A stretch of 46,095 nt of DNA. It comes from Candidatus Omnitrophota bacterium. GTDB lineage: Bacteria > Omnitrophota > Omnitrophia > Omnitrophales > Aquincolibacteriaceae. Numbering within the stretch: position 1 is the first letter of the stretch; each line of letters begins with the position of its first letter. The DNA lies in NCBI GenBank assembly GCA_003140935.1, contig PLLJ01000034.1, forward strand, positions 1 to 46,095, read 5' to 3'. Below the pieces are notes generated by a model, which had not been told where the DNA came from, did not search any database, and saw only the letters and a program-made list of their open reading frames with translations. This document shows, piece by piece, positions 1 to 8,448 of the stretch. Both the position numbers and the translations under genes were made by a program.

Positions 1-1037
1 CGGGCCAGGGCCGCGTCCTTTTCAATGTACTTACGGTATTCATCAAGCGTCGTGGCTCCGATACACTGGATTTCACCGCGGGAAAGGGAGGGCTTCAGGA
101 TATTCGAAGCATCGATCGCGCCTTCGGCGCCTCCGGCACCGACCAGGGTATGCAATTCATCGATAAAGATCATGACATTTTCCGTACGGCGGATCTCGTC
201 CATCACGGCCTTGATACGCTCCTCGAACTGGCCGCGGTATTTCGTCCCCGCCACCATCAGCGCAAGATCGAGCACGACGATGCGTTTATCCGCCAGGATC
301 TCCGGCACATCGCCGGCGATGATCATCTGCGCGAGACCTTCCACGATCGCGGTTTTTCCGACCCCCGCCTCCCCCAAAAGTACGGGGTTATTTTTGGTGC
401 GCCGCGCAAGAATTTGGATCACGCGCTGGATCTCGTCCTGCCGGCCCACGACCGGGTCCAGTTTTCCTTCACGGGCGAGCTGCGAAAGATCGCGCCCGAA
501 CGCGTCAAGTGCGGGCGTCTTTGTCTTGGACTTCCCGCCGGCTCCGCCCCCGGGACCGCCCATACCTGGCGACGGTGCGCCGGGTTCCGCATTCGGTGTC
601 GTGGAACCCAAGAGCTTGATCACCTCGGAACGCACCTTGTTAAGGTCAAGCCCCACGTTCATGAGTACATGGCTCGCCACGCCCTCACCTTCTTTGATGA
701 GACCTAAAAGTAAATGCTCGGTCCCGATATAGTTATGCCCGAGGCGACGCGCCTCATCCATCGCCAACTCGATCACTTTCTTGGCCTTGGGCGTGAACGG
801 GATATCCCCGGAAACAACCGTGCTCGGACCGAACTGGACAAGCTTTTCAACCTCTAGGCGGATCGTATCTAGCGACAGCCCGAGATTCTGGAGCACCGCC
901 GCCGCGACACTTTCCCCTTCTTTGATGAGCCCGAGCAAAATATGCTCGGTCCCGATGTAATCGTGATTGAACCTCTTAGCCTCTTCCTTGGCGAGAATGA
1001 TGACCTTACGAGCTCTTTCCGTGAAACGATCGAACAT
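1..1037 (-). CDS. clpC: ClpC, AAA+ unfoldase of the ClpCP protease (N-terminal part; gene runs off the window)
   Basis: The first 345 residues are present. Two Clp N-terminal repeats (about residues 1-70 and 78-145) carry the paired phrases [16 protein letters not shown] and [17 protein letters not shown] Gly/Pro-rich linker (about 150-178) leads into the first AAA+ domain, with Walker A GEAGVGKT, Walker [10 protein letters not shown] and the [11 protein letters not shown] segment. ClpC family members unfold substrates for the ClpP peptidase, and in Firmicutes the N domain docks phosphoarginine-tagged proteins. Directly upstream are mcsB and mcsA, so this is the classic McsA-McsB-ClpC module, though no ctsR is seen. 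The start is chosen by a strong GGAGGT ribosome site about 6 bases before the ATG. A 66-base gap to mcsB holds a small hairpin. The second AAA+ domain lies outside the window. Confidence 0.97.
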   Translation of the reverse strand, partial: MFDRFTERARKVIILAKEEAKRFNHDYIGTEHILLGLIKEGESVAAAVLQNLGLSLDTIRLEVEKLVQFGPSTVVSGDIPFTPKAKKVIELAMDEARRLGHNYIGTEHLLLGLIKEGEGVASHVLMNVGLDLNKVRSEVIKLLGSTTPNAEPGAPSPGMGGPGGGAGGKSKTKTPALDAFGRDLSQLAREGKLDPVVGRQDEIQRVIQILARRTKNNPVLLGEAGVGKTAIVEGLAQMIIAGDVPEILADKRIVVLDLALMVAGTKYRGQFEERIKAVMDEIRRTENVMIFIDELHTLVGAGGAEGAIDASNILKPSLSRGEIQCIGATTLDEYRKYIEKDAALA

Positions 1038-1060
1038 GGTGAACCTCCAAATTAATTAAA

Positions 1061-1087
1061 CCGTTGTAGGACTGACTACAATAACGG
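1061..1087 (-). promoter_or_regulatory. Imperfect hairpin in the mcsB-clpC gap
   Basis: On the minus strand CCGTTATTGTAG faces CTACAACGG across a 6-base loop, with a 3-base bulge. No T-run follows directly, so it is not a convincing terminator. It could tune read-through or stabilise the clpC message. It is not a CIRCE or CtsR site. Confidence 0.3.
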
Positions 1088-1103
1088 AGATTTATGCAAT
1101 TCT

Positions 1104-2168
1104 CTAAAGAATGACTCTTGAAAAATATTCCCGAATACGAGAGGCGCGGCGGGCATCCCGCTCCGTGGCGCCAAGTTCTTTGCCGTTGATCTTCTGGAGA
1201 TGCGCCGGCTGGATCAAAAGAAAAAGCTGATTCAGATCCGTGTGAGTCACCTGTCCCTCCAAGACCCCGACATCGATCCCGACCTGCACAAGTGACAAGA
1301 GTTGGGTCGCCTCGGAAGAAGACATGATACGCGCGGATTTAAGCGTCGCCAGAGCCCGCCAGATCTGATCTTCCATTTTGCTTTTACGTTTTTTCTTAAG
1401 ATACTCCCGGGCCTCGCGTTCATGCGTGATCACCTGCCGGATCACGCCCTCAAGATTTGAAATGATCTCTTCTTCCGGTTGGCCCAATGTAATCTGATTT
1501 GAAAACTGGAAAAAATTCCCGCTCGCCTGTGTTCCCTCGCCGTAAAGTCCGCGCACCGCGAGATTAAGCTTTGAAAGGGCCTGCAACACTTTATGGACCT
1601 GTTTGGTCAGAACAAGGCTCGGCAGATGCAGCATGCACGAGGCCCGGATGCCGGTTCCGACATTCGTCGGACAAGCGGTTAAATACCCGAGTGTCCCGTC
1701 GAAGGCATAATCCAGATCCTGTTCAAGTTCGCTGTCGATCTCATCGGCAATACGCCAAGTCTCGACGAGATTGAGACCCGACTGAAACACTTGAAGCCGC
1801 AGATGGTCTTCTTCGATCATCATCAAACTCACCATTTCATCCGGCGTGATCGCAACCGCACTTCTACCCTCTTCCAAAAAAAGCTCCCGGCTGACCAAAT
1901 GGCGTTCCAGAAGAAATTGCCGGTCGAGTTCAGAAAGTTCCGTTGAAGAAATGAAATAAGCGTGTTTAAGGAAATTCGATCTCTTGACCGCCTCTCCGAC
2001 TTCTTGAATAATCGCGATGCGCTGTTCGCCGGATAGTCGGCTTAAAAAAGGATAGTTCGCAAGATTGCGCGCCATGCGCAGGCGCGAGCTGATCACCACG
2101 TCACTTTCAGGCCCCGTCGCCCGAAGCCAATTCACCGGCTGGTCTATAAAACGGTCGATCTCACTCAT
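1104..2168 (-). CDS. mcsB: McsB, protein-arginine kinase
   Basis: 354 residues, the usual McsB length. The family phosphorylates arginine side chains on proteins, marking them for ClpCP or modifying regulators. It has the guanidino-kinase catalytic fold without the N-terminal domain of creatine kinases. The catalytic-loop cysteine is C166 in LTACPTNVGTG. The acidic motif reads MIEEDHLR, where the usual Asn before EED is replaced by Ile. The C-terminal RDARRA matches the RDxxRA phosphoarginine-binding allosteric motif known for McsB. The start overlaps the end of mcsA by 8 bases, indicating coupled translation, and clpC follows. Arginine kinases are best known from Firmicutes, so occurrence beside a LolDE-type system is notable. 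The assignment is firm; the substrate range cannot be read from sequence. Confidence 0.95.
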   Translation of the reverse strand: MSEIDRFIDQPVNWLRATGPESDVVISSRLRMARNLANYPFLSRLSGEQRIAIIQEVGEAVKRSNFLKHAYFISSTELSELDRQFLLERHLVSRELFLEEGRSAVAITPDEMVSLMMIEEDHLRLQVFQSGLNLVETWRIADEIDSELEQDLDYAFDGTLGYLTACPTNVGTGIRASCMLHLPSLVLTKQVHKVLQALSKLNLAVRGLYGEGTQASGNFFQFSNQITLGQPEEEIISNLEGVIRQVITHEREAREYLKKKRKSKMEDQIWRALATLKSARIMSSSEATQLLSLVQVGIDVGVLEGQVTHTDLNQLFLLIQPAHLQKINGKELGATERDARRASRIREYFSRVIL

Positions 2169-2682
2169 CTTTCGGCCTCTTTACTTTTTTGAACTTGGCC
2201 AAAGCCTGCCTGATCTCGTCCCGCAAGCGCGCCGCTTCTTCGAACGCTTCTTCTTGAATGCTTTTGCGGAGTTTTTCCTGGAGCTGGCGCAGGTCATGGA
2301 CGCTGCGTGTTTCCTTCGAAATACGGGAGGGTTTTTTCCCGACATGAGAACTTGAACGCTGAACTTGTTTGATCACGGTGGCAAGCGGTTTTTGAAAAGA
2401 AACATAACATCCCGCGCAGCCTAGACGCCCGTTCTTGGCGAAATCTTCATAATTCATACCGCAATCTTTGCAGATAAGCGCAGTTTTCGTACCTGAAGCG
2501 CCGGGCGCCGCCTCAAGACCCGGCATGCCCGTTAGCAGATCCCCAAAGTTAAAATAGGTCTTAAACTCCGTACCTTTTTCTTCGGCACACGCTTCGCAGA
2601 TATGGACCTCGGCCATCTGGCCGTTGACGATCTCTGTCAGATGGATGGTCGCTTCCTTTGTCCCGCAAATATTGCAGATCAT
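2161..2682 (-). CDS. mcsA: McsA, zinc-binding activator of McsB
   Basis: 173 residues. Four CxxC pairs are visible: C3/C6, C29/C32, C71/C74 and C89/C92, as expected for two zinc sites in McsA. A UVR motif (about residues 130-164, QLQEKLRKSIQEEAFEEAA) lies at the C-terminus; this helical hairpin is shared with UvrB/UvrC and used for partner contacts. In Firmicutes McsA binds and activates the arginine kinase McsB. The gene lies 28 bases after ilvE and overlaps mcsB by 8 bases. Family members are often annotated only as UvrB/UvrC-motif proteins, but the four CxxC pairs and the mcsB neighbour settle the call. Confidence 0.93.
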   Translation of the reverse strand: MICNICGTKEATIHLTEIVNGQMAEVHICEACAEEKGTEFKTYFNFGDLLTGMPGLEAAPGASGTKTALICKDCGMNYEDFAKNGRLGCAGCYVSFQKPLATVIKQVQRSSSHVGKKPSRISKETRSVHDLRQLQEKLRKSIQEEAFEEAARLRDEIRQALAKFKKVKRPKDE

Positions 2683-2710
2683 GATGGGCTAGCTCCGAAC
2701 TCGCGAAGGA

Positions 2711-3616
2711 TCAAAGCGTGTAACGCACGCCGTCTTTATGGGTTAGCGCCTGAAAATCCTTGAGAAGCATATTGGTGATCTTTCCAGGCTTGCCTTCGCC
2801 GATCCCGCGTCCGTCGATCTTCACGACCGGAATGACCTCCGCCGCCGTGCCGGTCAAAAATACCTCGTTCGCATTAAAAAGATCATGCCTCGTAATGATG
2901 CGCTCCTCAAAAGGCAACTTGATCCTTTCTGCGATCTCGAGAATAGCTTGGCGGGTGATGCCCCTGAGCGCCCCGAGATAAGTGGGCGGCGTGAGCAGGA
3001 TATGGTCTTTGACCATCTGCCCTTTACCTGTTTTTTTGAGCATGAATACGTTGTCGCCGGTGCACTCCGTCACATAGCCCTGATGATTGAGCATGAGCGC
3101 TTCCATGCAACCGCCGTTCTTAGCTTCGATCTTCGCCATGATGTTGTTGAGATAGTTCAGACTCTTGATCGAAGGGTTCACGGCCTCCGGCAGGTTCCGC
3201 ACTGTCGGCACGGTAATGATCTCCAGTCCCTTTTGATAAAGGACCTTGGGATAAAGCGCGATCTTATCCGTAATAATGAAAACCGAGGCCTTTTTGCAAA
3301 GCCAGGGCGAAAGCCCGAGATCCCCTACTCCGCGCGTCACTACCACGCGGATATAAGCATCCATCAATCCGTTCTTCTTGAGCGTTGAAAGGATCGCGGC
3401 TTTCATGGCCTTCACGTCCATGGGGACCGTGAGCATCAAGGTATGCGCCGATTCCCAAAGCCGTTTCAAATGTTCATCCAGTTTAAAAACCAGTCCGTTA
3501 TACGCACGGATCCCTTCGAAGACGCCATCGCCGTACAAAAGTCCATGATCAAAGATCGAGATCTTCGCTTCGCTTTTGGGATACCATTTACCATCGATGT
3601 AAATCTGAAGTTCCAT
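2711..3616 (-). CDS. ilvE: Branched-chain amino-acid aminotransferase (class IV PLP enzyme)
   Basis: 301 residues from the chosen start. The enzyme exchanges amino groups between Leu/Ile/Val and 2-oxoglutarate, the last step of branched-chain amino acid synthesis. The N-terminus has the family phrase FDHGLLYGDGVFEGIRAYNG, the PLP lysine is K151 in SIKSLNYLNN, and VTECTGDNVF and FLTGTAAEV complete the class IV pattern. An in-frame ATG at 3640 overlaps the lolD stop, but the ATG at 3616 has AGGAG spaced properly and gives the normal family N-terminus, so I use it. D-amino-acid transaminase and aminodeoxychorismate lyase share this fold; the long IlvE-like N-terminal motif favours IlvE. It sits between lolD and mcsA in the lysS-led operon. 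Confidence 0.9.
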   Translation of the reverse strand: MELQIYIDGKWYPKSEAKISIFDHGLLYGDGVFEGIRAYNGLVFKLDEHLKRLWESAHTLMLTVPMDVKAMKAAILSTLKKNGLMDAYIRVVVTRGVGDLGLSPWLCKKASVFIITDKIALYPKVLYQKGLEIITVPTVRNLPEAVNPSIKSLNYLNNIMAKIEAKNGGCMEALMLNHQGYVTECTGDNVFMLKKTGKGQMVKDHILLTPPTYLGALRGITRQAILEIAERIKLPFEERIITRHDLFNANEVFLTGTAAEVIPVVKIDGRGIGEGKPGKITNMLLKDFQALTHKDGVRYTL

Positions 3617-3639
3617 TTTCTTCTCCTGGGTTCTTACCA

Positions 3640-4374
3640 TTACAAAACCGGTTTATTGTTAATGATCGTTTCCGGGGCCGGAACCTTCGACTGCCCGGGG
3701 ACCAGGACCCCGTCCTGCAAACGATAGGAACGTTCATATCTTGATGCCATTTCCTCATCGTGCGTCACGATTAGAAATGCCTGACCTTCCTGCTGATTAA
3801 GTTCATTGAGGAGCGTCATCACCGAACTCGCGGTCTCAGGGTCCAGATTCCCAGTGGGTTCATCACAAAGCACCACGGCCGGATGGTTTACAAGCGCCCG
3901 CGCGATCGCCACACGCTGCTGCTCACCCCCGGAAAGCTCGGAGGGATAATGGGTCCTGCGGTTCCAAAGACGCACGCGCTTCAACACCTCCTTGACCCAC
4001 GGTTTGTTGGACTTCCCCGCGATCAAAGTCGGCAAGAGCACATTCTCAAAAACGGTCAATTCCGGCAGCAAGTGATAGAACTGGAACACAAAACCAACCT
4101 GATGACTCCGCAGCCGCGCGAGTTCCTTTTCCGACATCTCGACCATATCCTTGCCTTCAAAGAAGATCTTCCCGTCGGTCGCCCGGTCCAAGCCGCCGAG
4201 AATATGCAGGAGGGTTGATTTTCCGCAACCTGACTTTCCGGTAATAAAAACCATCTCCCCCTTGCGAACGATCAATTGCACCGAGCGCAAGATCTCCAGG
4301 GTCCCGACCGGCGTCTCGTAATCTTTACGGACATCGAACGCGCTTAGCAAGGGGGCTTCGATAATGTTACTCAT
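3640..4374 (-). CDS. lolD: LolD-type ABC transporter ATPase
   Basis: 244 residues. Walker [10 protein letters not shown] is at 46-54, the signature LSGGEQQR at 147-154, and Walker B VVLCDEPT at 167-174 with the NLD continuation typical of the MacB/LolD/FtsE group. The neighbouring permease overlaps by 8 bases and is LolC/E-like, so this is most likely the ATPase that powers release of lipoproteins from the inner membrane for transfer to the outer membrane. The roughly 20 residues after the ATPase core are not conserved in a way I recognise. A MacB-like exporter role cannot be excluded, but no membrane-fusion partner is nearby. Confidence 0.87.
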   Translation of the reverse strand: MSNIIEAPLLSAFDVRKDYETPVGTLEILRSVQLIVRKGEMVFITGKSGCGKSTLLHILGGLDRATDGKIFFEGKDMVEMSEKELARLRSHQVGFVFQFYHLLPELTVFENVLLPTLIAGKSNKPWVKEVLKRVRLWNRRTHYPSELSGGEQQRVAIARALVNHPAVVLCDEPTGNLDPETASSVMTLLNELNQQEGQAFLIVTHDEEMASRYERSYRLQDGVLVPGQSKVPAPETIINNKPVL

Positions 4375-5674
4375 AGCGAAGCGCCTCCACCGGATTGAGA
4401 TTCGCCGCCCGGTGTGCCGGATAAAAACCCGCCACCACTGCCACGATCAACGCAAAACCGACGATGGTCAAAACATCCGGCATATGCACCTCGGACGGAA
4501 TGCGGTCAAAAAGATAGATATCGCTCGGGAACACATCAAGCCCGGTAGTTTTTTTAAGGAAATCCGCCACGGGATTCAGATTATACGCAAGCGCAAGCCC
4601 CATCACCGTCCCGAGCATGATGCCCAAAGATCCGATACTAAATCCTTCCATGACAAAGATCCTGCGAATGCTCATGCGCGTCGCCCCAAGGGCCCGGAGG
4701 ATCCCGATATCTTTGGTCTTTTCCATCACGACCATGGTAAGGGTGGATATGATATTGAACGCCGCCACCAGGATAATAAGCCCTAGAAGGATCGTCATCA
4801 CGCTTTTTTCGACTTTGAGCGCCTGAAAGAAATTTTGGTTCATGTCATACCAGGAACGGAAAAAATATTGATTGGAAAAATCCCCGGCGATCACCCACTT
4901 CCATTTTTCTGCGTCGTCCACATTTTTAAAGCGCATGCTGATCCCGGATACTTTATTTCCCATCTGATAGACCTTTTGCGCTTGCTCGATGGAAACAAGC
5001 GCGAGTGATGTGTCAAAATCGTTCATCCCCACGCGATAGATCCCGCGCACCAGGAAAGGCCACGTCCGCACATGCATCGGCAAAGGAACAAACGGATTCT
5101 CGGGCTCGGGGATCGGCGTGACCATGTAGATCACATCCCCCACTTGAGCGCCAAGGGATGCCGCCAAATTCTCCCCGATAAAGACACTGCCGCGACGCGT
5201 CTCGATCTTGTGTTTAAAGAACCAAAGAAACCGCTTGCGCTCAATTTGCACGGAATCCTTAAAATTCAAAGTCCCGGAAACCATGCTCTTATCAAAGATG
5301 CTCAGATCTTCCGCGTCCGGATCGATCCCCTTGACCACAACTCCGGACGCATTCTTGGTGCTCCGGAGAATGGCCTGCCCTTCGACGAATCTTGCCGCAG
5401 AAACAAGTCCCGGAATGTTATGCCTCCGGATCGCGGCAAGATCACGGTCTGCATCCTCGATCCCATCCACTTTTTCGATCCTCAAGTGCGGCTGAACGCC
5501 CACGATCTTGTTTTTCAGCTCACGGTCAAAACCGCTCATCACCGCAAGCACAACGATCAGGGCCATCACTCCGATCGCCACCCCGCCGACCGAGATCATG
5601 GAGATGAGTGAAATAAAACCCGTCTTGCGCCGCCGCGTCAGATGTCTTCCTGCGATAAAAGTTTCAAATCCCAT
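4367..5674 (-). CDS. lolE: LolC/LolE-family lipoprotein-releasing permease
   Basis: 435 residues, close to the 400-415 usual for LolC/LolE. The N-terminus has the family phrase FIAGRHLTRRRKTGF followed by a transmembrane helix (about 22-48). A large periplasmic MacB-PCD-like domain (about 50-275) follows, then three helices forming the FtsX core (about 285-310, 335-365, 395-425), ending in the typical [15 protein letters not shown]. With LolD it would form the complex that extracts lipoproteins for the outer membrane. Only one permease is present, as in bacteria with a homodimeric LolF-like arrangement, so LolC, LolE and LolF cannot be told apart. It starts 10 bases after lysS ends. Confidence 0.87.
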   Translation of the reverse strand: MGFETFIAGRHLTRRRKTGFISLISMISVGGVAIGVMALIVVLAVMSGFDRELKNKIVGVQPHLRIEKVDGIEDADRDLAAIRRHNIPGLVSAARFVEGQAILRSTKNASGVVVKGIDPDAEDLSIFDKSMVSGTLNFKDSVQIERKRFLWFFKHKIETRRGSVFIGENLAASLGAQVGDVIYMVTPIPEPENPFVPLPMHVRTWPFLVRGIYRVGMNDFDTSLALVSIEQAQKVYQMGNKVSGISMRFKNVDDAEKWKWVIAGDFSNQYFFRSWYDMNQNFFQALKVEKSVMTILLGLIILVAAFNIISTLTMVVMEKTKDIGILRALGATRMSIRRIFVMEGFSIGSLGIMLGTVMGLALAYNLNPVADFLKKTTGLDVFPSDIYLFDRIPSEVHMPDVLTIVGFALIVAVVAGFYPAHRAANLNPVEALRYE

Positions 5675-5683
5675 AAGGGCTCC

Positions 5684-7084
5684 TTAGGACTCCGCTTCGG
5701 CCTGTTCGATCGTCTTTTTTTCCGGCTTCAACTGAGGAAATAAGATCACATCCCGGATGGAAGCCTGATTGGTAAGAAGCATGACCAGGCGATCAATTCC
5801 GATCCCTAACCCGCCGGCAGGCGGCATCCCGTACTCAAGCGCCATCAGGAAATCTTCATCGACCTCTTTAGACTCTCCAATTAGCTCTTTTTGCTCCATG
5901 AGACGCTGCCGCTGGATGGTCGGATCGTTTAATTCAGAAAAGGCATTCGCGATCTCCATCTTCGCGACAAAAAGTTCGAACCGGTAGACCAATCCCGGAT
6001 CCTCAGCTTTGGCCTTCGCCAAGGGCGTCATGACCGTCGGGTAATCGATCACAAAGACAGGATCCCAGAAATCCTTCTCGACCTTCTCCCCGAAAATCTC
6101 ATTGAGGATATCGATATCATCCATAGTGTCGGCAACTTCCACGTGAAGTTTCATCGCCGCGTCGCGCACGTTCACCTTCCTGAAATCCATGCCTGTCGCC
6201 GCCTCAAGCGCACCGTAAAAGGAAACGCGCTTCCAGGGCCGTTTAAAGTTCAAGGTCTTGTCGCCGTACGGGATTTCTTCTTTCCCGTAAAGCATCGTCA
6301 CGAGGTGGTGCGTCAACTCTTCCGTGATATTCATCATGTCCTCGTAATCCGCATACGCCTGATAAAGCTCCATCATCGTAAATTCGGGATTATGGCGGAC
6401 GGAGATGCCCTCGTTGCGGAAATTGCGGTTGATCTCATAGACTTTTTCAAAACCGCCCACAAGAAGGCGCTTAAGATAAAGCTCGGGCGCCACACGAAGG
6501 AAAAGATCGGTGTGGAGCGTATGATGATGTGTCACAAAGGGCTTGGCTCGGGCGCCTCCAGCCAAAGGCTGCATCATCGGTGTTTCTACTTCCATAAAAT
6601 CTTTTTTGTCGAGAAACGCGCGGATCTCGCGAATAATGCGGCTGCGCGTTTTAAAGGTCGTTCTCACTTCGTCATTCGAGATCAGATCGACATAGCGGTG
6701 GCGGTAGCGGATTTCCACATCCTTCAGGCCATGCCATTTCTCAGGCAGCGTGCGGACTATTTTGGAAAGCCGTTCGAATTTCTCCACTTTGATCGTGGGC
6801 TCCCCCGTCTTAGACTTGAAGAGTTCTCCCTCAAGCCCAAGGATGTCCCCTAGCGAAAGTCCCGTAAAGAACTTATAGTTTTCTTCACCGAGTATATCCT
6901 TCTTGGCGTAGATCTGCATGCGCGCGCCTTCGTCCTTCAGATCCGCGAACGCGCTCTTTCCCATGTCACGACGGGTCATAAGACGCCCTGCCACACGCAC
7001 CTTGCGGCCTTCCTGGAAATTCGCCAGGATCTCCGCAAGAGAATCCTTGGGAAGAAACCTTTGCCCGTAATCCGATGTGCTCAT
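5684..7084 (-). CDS. lysS: Lysyl-tRNA synthetase, class II
   Basis: 466 residues, slightly shorter than the usual 490-505 because the N-terminal helix is reduced. The OB-fold anticodon-binding domain (about 25-125) is followed by the class II core: motif 1 around FMEVETPMMQPLAGGARAKP, motif 2 FRNEGISVRHNPEFTMME, and motif 3 GGLGIGIDRLVMLL. It charges tRNA-Lys with lysine in the cytoplasm. It is the first gene after a very good sigma-70-type promoter (7139-7167), and lolE, lolD, ilvE, mcsA, mcsB and clpC follow with short gaps or overlaps, so it probably leads a seven-gene operon. Confidence 0.96.
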   Translation of the reverse strand: MSTSDYGQRFLPKDSLAEILANFQEGRKVRVAGRLMTRRDMGKSAFADLKDEGARMQIYAKKDILGEENYKFFTGLSLGDILGLEGELFKSKTGEPTIKVEKFERLSKIVRTLPEKWHGLKDVEIRYRHRYVDLISNDEVRTTFKTRSRIIREIRAFLDKKDFMEVETPMMQPLAGGARAKPFVTHHHTLHTDLFLRVAPELYLKRLLVGGFEKVYEINRNFRNEGISVRHNPEFTMMELYQAYADYEDMMNITEELTHHLVTMLYGKEEIPYGDKTLNFKRPWKRVSFYGALEAATGMDFRKVNVRDAAMKLHVEVADTMDDIDILNEIFGEKVEKDFWDPVFVIDYPTVMTPLAKAKAEDPGLVYRFELFVAKMEIANAFSELNDPTIQRQRLMEQKELIGESKEVDEDFLMALEYGMPPAGGLGIGIDRLVMLLTNQASIRDVILFPQLKPEKKTIEQAEAES

Positions 7085-7138
7085 TTAGACTTATCCTTAT
7101 TCCTTGATGTAGAATGATTTAAGACGATTGGAAGCGTT

Positions 7139-7167
7139 ATTATATGTTAGTTTTCAGACGGGGTCAA
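7139..7167 (-). promoter_or_regulatory. Sigma-70-type promoter of the lysS-lolED-ilvE-mcsAB-clpC operon
   Basis: Read on the minus strand: TTGACC (7167-7162), a 17-base spacer, then TATAAT (7144-7139). The -10 is a perfect consensus match and the -35 matches four of six. Transcription would begin about 50 bases before the lysS ATG. Confidence 0.75.
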
Positions 7168-7172
7168 TTGAC
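7163..7172. promoter_or_regulatory. Palindrome GTCAATTGAC over the lysS -35 box (possible operator)
   Basis: A perfect 10-base palindrome covers the lysS -35 element, and a third TTGAC copy at 7191-7195 is the -35 of the divergent gene. A repressor binding here could affect both directions. GTCAA is also the core of the CtsR heptad, but the direct-repeat spacing of a true CtsR box is absent. Confidence 0.3.
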
Positions 7173-7190
7173 GGATAGACTCAATTTACC

Positions 7191-7218
7191 TTGACCCTCC
7201 TTCTCCATTTGTTATGAT
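7191..7218 (+). promoter_or_regulatory. Promoter of the plus-strand glycosyltransferase
   Basis: TTGACC (7191-7196), a 16-base spacer and TATGAT (7213-7218). The ATG at 7214 lies inside this -10 box, so a transcript from here would start near 7225. Translation would then begin at the ATG at 7229 with almost no leader. Confidence 0.55.
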
Positions 7219-7228
7219 TCCACTCCCT

Positions 7229-8386
7229 ATGGAAATCATCTCGAACGCTACATTCTTTCTCCTCCTCTTCATCCTGGCAGGTTGGATCTATCGCAGTTGG
7301 CGATCGTTATCCGAATTGAAACAAGCGCCCACCTTGAAGCTCACGGAGTCTGCATCCCGCCAAGGAAAAGTTTCGATCCTCATTCCCGTGAAAAATGAAG
7401 AGACGAATATCGCGAATTGCGTGAAGCCTCTCCTCGTCCAGCTTCGTGAGGGCGATGAGCTTCTTATCATCAATAACTGTTCCGAGGACAGGACAGAAGC
7501 GGTCCTTAAGGAACTTGGGGCTGTGGAAATCCGTTCCGAAGATCCACCAGCCCGTTCACATGCGAAGTTTAAATATCTTAACACCCCTTCCACTCCCGTG
7601 GAATGGACGGGCAAGAATTTCGCTCTTCACCTCGGGATCGAACATGTAACAGGCGACTGGCTGTTTTTTACCGACGCGGACACGCGCCACGAACCCGGGA
7701 GCCTCAACATTGCCCTTGCTTTTGCAGAAGAACGGAAGCTCGACCTTTTGACCCTCCTGCCTCGGTGTCTCGCCCACGGTTTTTGGGAAGAAGTGATCCA
7801 ACCCTGCATGATGGGCTATATGGGGCTTTGGTTCCCCGTCCAAAAGATCAATGACCCGAAATCCAAGGTTTATTTCGGGAATGGACAATACTTGCTCATA
7901 CGCGCAGAGCATTACCGGAGGATAGGCGGACACGAGGACGTGAAGGAAGCCTTTCTCGAAGACTTTGCGCTGATGAAAAAGACGAAAGAAACGGGGGCTC
8001 GCGGAATGTGCGCTTTTGGAGTGGAAATCTACGGCACAAGGATGTATGAATCGTTGGGCGCGATCTGGCGGGGCTGGCGACGGATCTTCCTTCACGCGTT
8101 CGAACAAAAACCGGCAACAATCCTGAGGTGCGCATTGAGTGTTTTTTTCTTTTCCGTCTTCCCCTTCATAGTGCTTGCCACGCTGCCTCAGTCCTTCTCC
8201 TTGGCTTTGCTTCTTTGCGTCTTCATTCTTGTTATTATTTTCGCCACCGCAGCCACGGCTTACGCGATCGTCAGAGCCAGAAAACGTTATGCCCTGTTTC
8301 ATCCGCTCGCGGCACTGGTCTTCACAGCCATTCTCCTCGATGCCTTTCAAATGGCTCTTCTCAAACGCCGAACCCACTGGCGCTGA
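7229..8386 (+). CDS. Membrane-anchored family 2 glycosyltransferase
   Basis: 385 residues from the start I prefer. A transmembrane helix (about 5-24) precedes a GT-A catalytic domain: VSILIPVKNEETNI (about 48-61), the metal-binding DADT (149-152) and the acceptor-side EDFALMKK. At least two more helices fill the C-terminus (about 300-385). The layout recalls HpnB and CrtQ-like glycosyltransferases that act on hydrophobic acceptors such as hopanoids or carotenoids; the real acceptor is unknown. It is the only plus-strand gene, placed between lysS and the polyketide-like cluster, and could decorate the cluster's product, which is inference only. An ATG at 7214 would add five residues but sits in the predicted -10 box; neither start has a clear ribosome site. 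Confidence 0.82.
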   Translation: MEIISNATFFLLLFILAGWIYRSWRSLSELKQAPTLKLTESASRQGKVSILIPVKNEETNIANCVKPLLVQLREGDELLIINNCSEDRTEAVLKELGAVEIRSEDPPARSHAKFKYLNTPSTPVEWTGKNFALHLGIEHVTGDWLFFTDADTRHEPGSLNIALAFAEERKLDLLTLLPRCLAHGFWEEVIQPCMMGYMGLWFPVQKINDPKSKVYFGNGQYLLIRAEHYRRIGGHEDVKEAFLEDFALMKKTKETGARGMCAFGVEIYGTRMYESLGAIWRGWRRIFLHAFEQKPATILRCALSVFFFSVFPFIVLATLPQSFSLALLLCVFILVIIFATAATAYAIVRARKRYALFHPLAALVFTAILLDAFQMALLKRRTHWR

Positions 8387-8392
8387 CACAAA

Positions 8393-8432
8393 AAAAGCGT
8401 TACCCCGGGCTTGTCCCCGGGATAACGCTTTT
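8393..8432. terminator. Bidirectional intrinsic terminator between convergent genes
   Basis: AAAAGCGTTA pairs with TAACGCTTTT, then one C-A mismatch, then CCCGGG pairs with CCCGGG around a 6-base loop. A-runs on the left and T-runs on the right let it work on both strands. It ends the plus-strand glycosyltransferase and the small minus-strand secreted-protein gene. Confidence 0.88.
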
Positions 8433-8448
8433 GTAAGGGAAGCGGGTC

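Noticed and set aside
601..650. An RSEV string in ClpC ([10 protein letters not shown]) as a further punctuation motif
   Set aside because: This is ordinary ClpC N-domain sequence found across the family and lacks the final Arg.
25..732. Two plus-strand open frames (25-732 and 150-707)
   Set aside because: Both are shadows of the clpC coding strand, which translates into a perfect ClpC N-terminus.
7163..7196. A CtsR or CIRCE operator before lysS
   Set aside because: GTCAA half-sites exist, but the direct heptad repeat with 3-base spacing of CtsR and the TTAGCACTC arms of CIRCE are absent.
7556..8389. A 277-codon minus-strand open frame opposite the glycosyltransferase
   Set aside because: It overlaps a clear GT2 gene throughout, runs into the terminator, and has Cys/His/Pro-rich composition typical of a non-coding frame.
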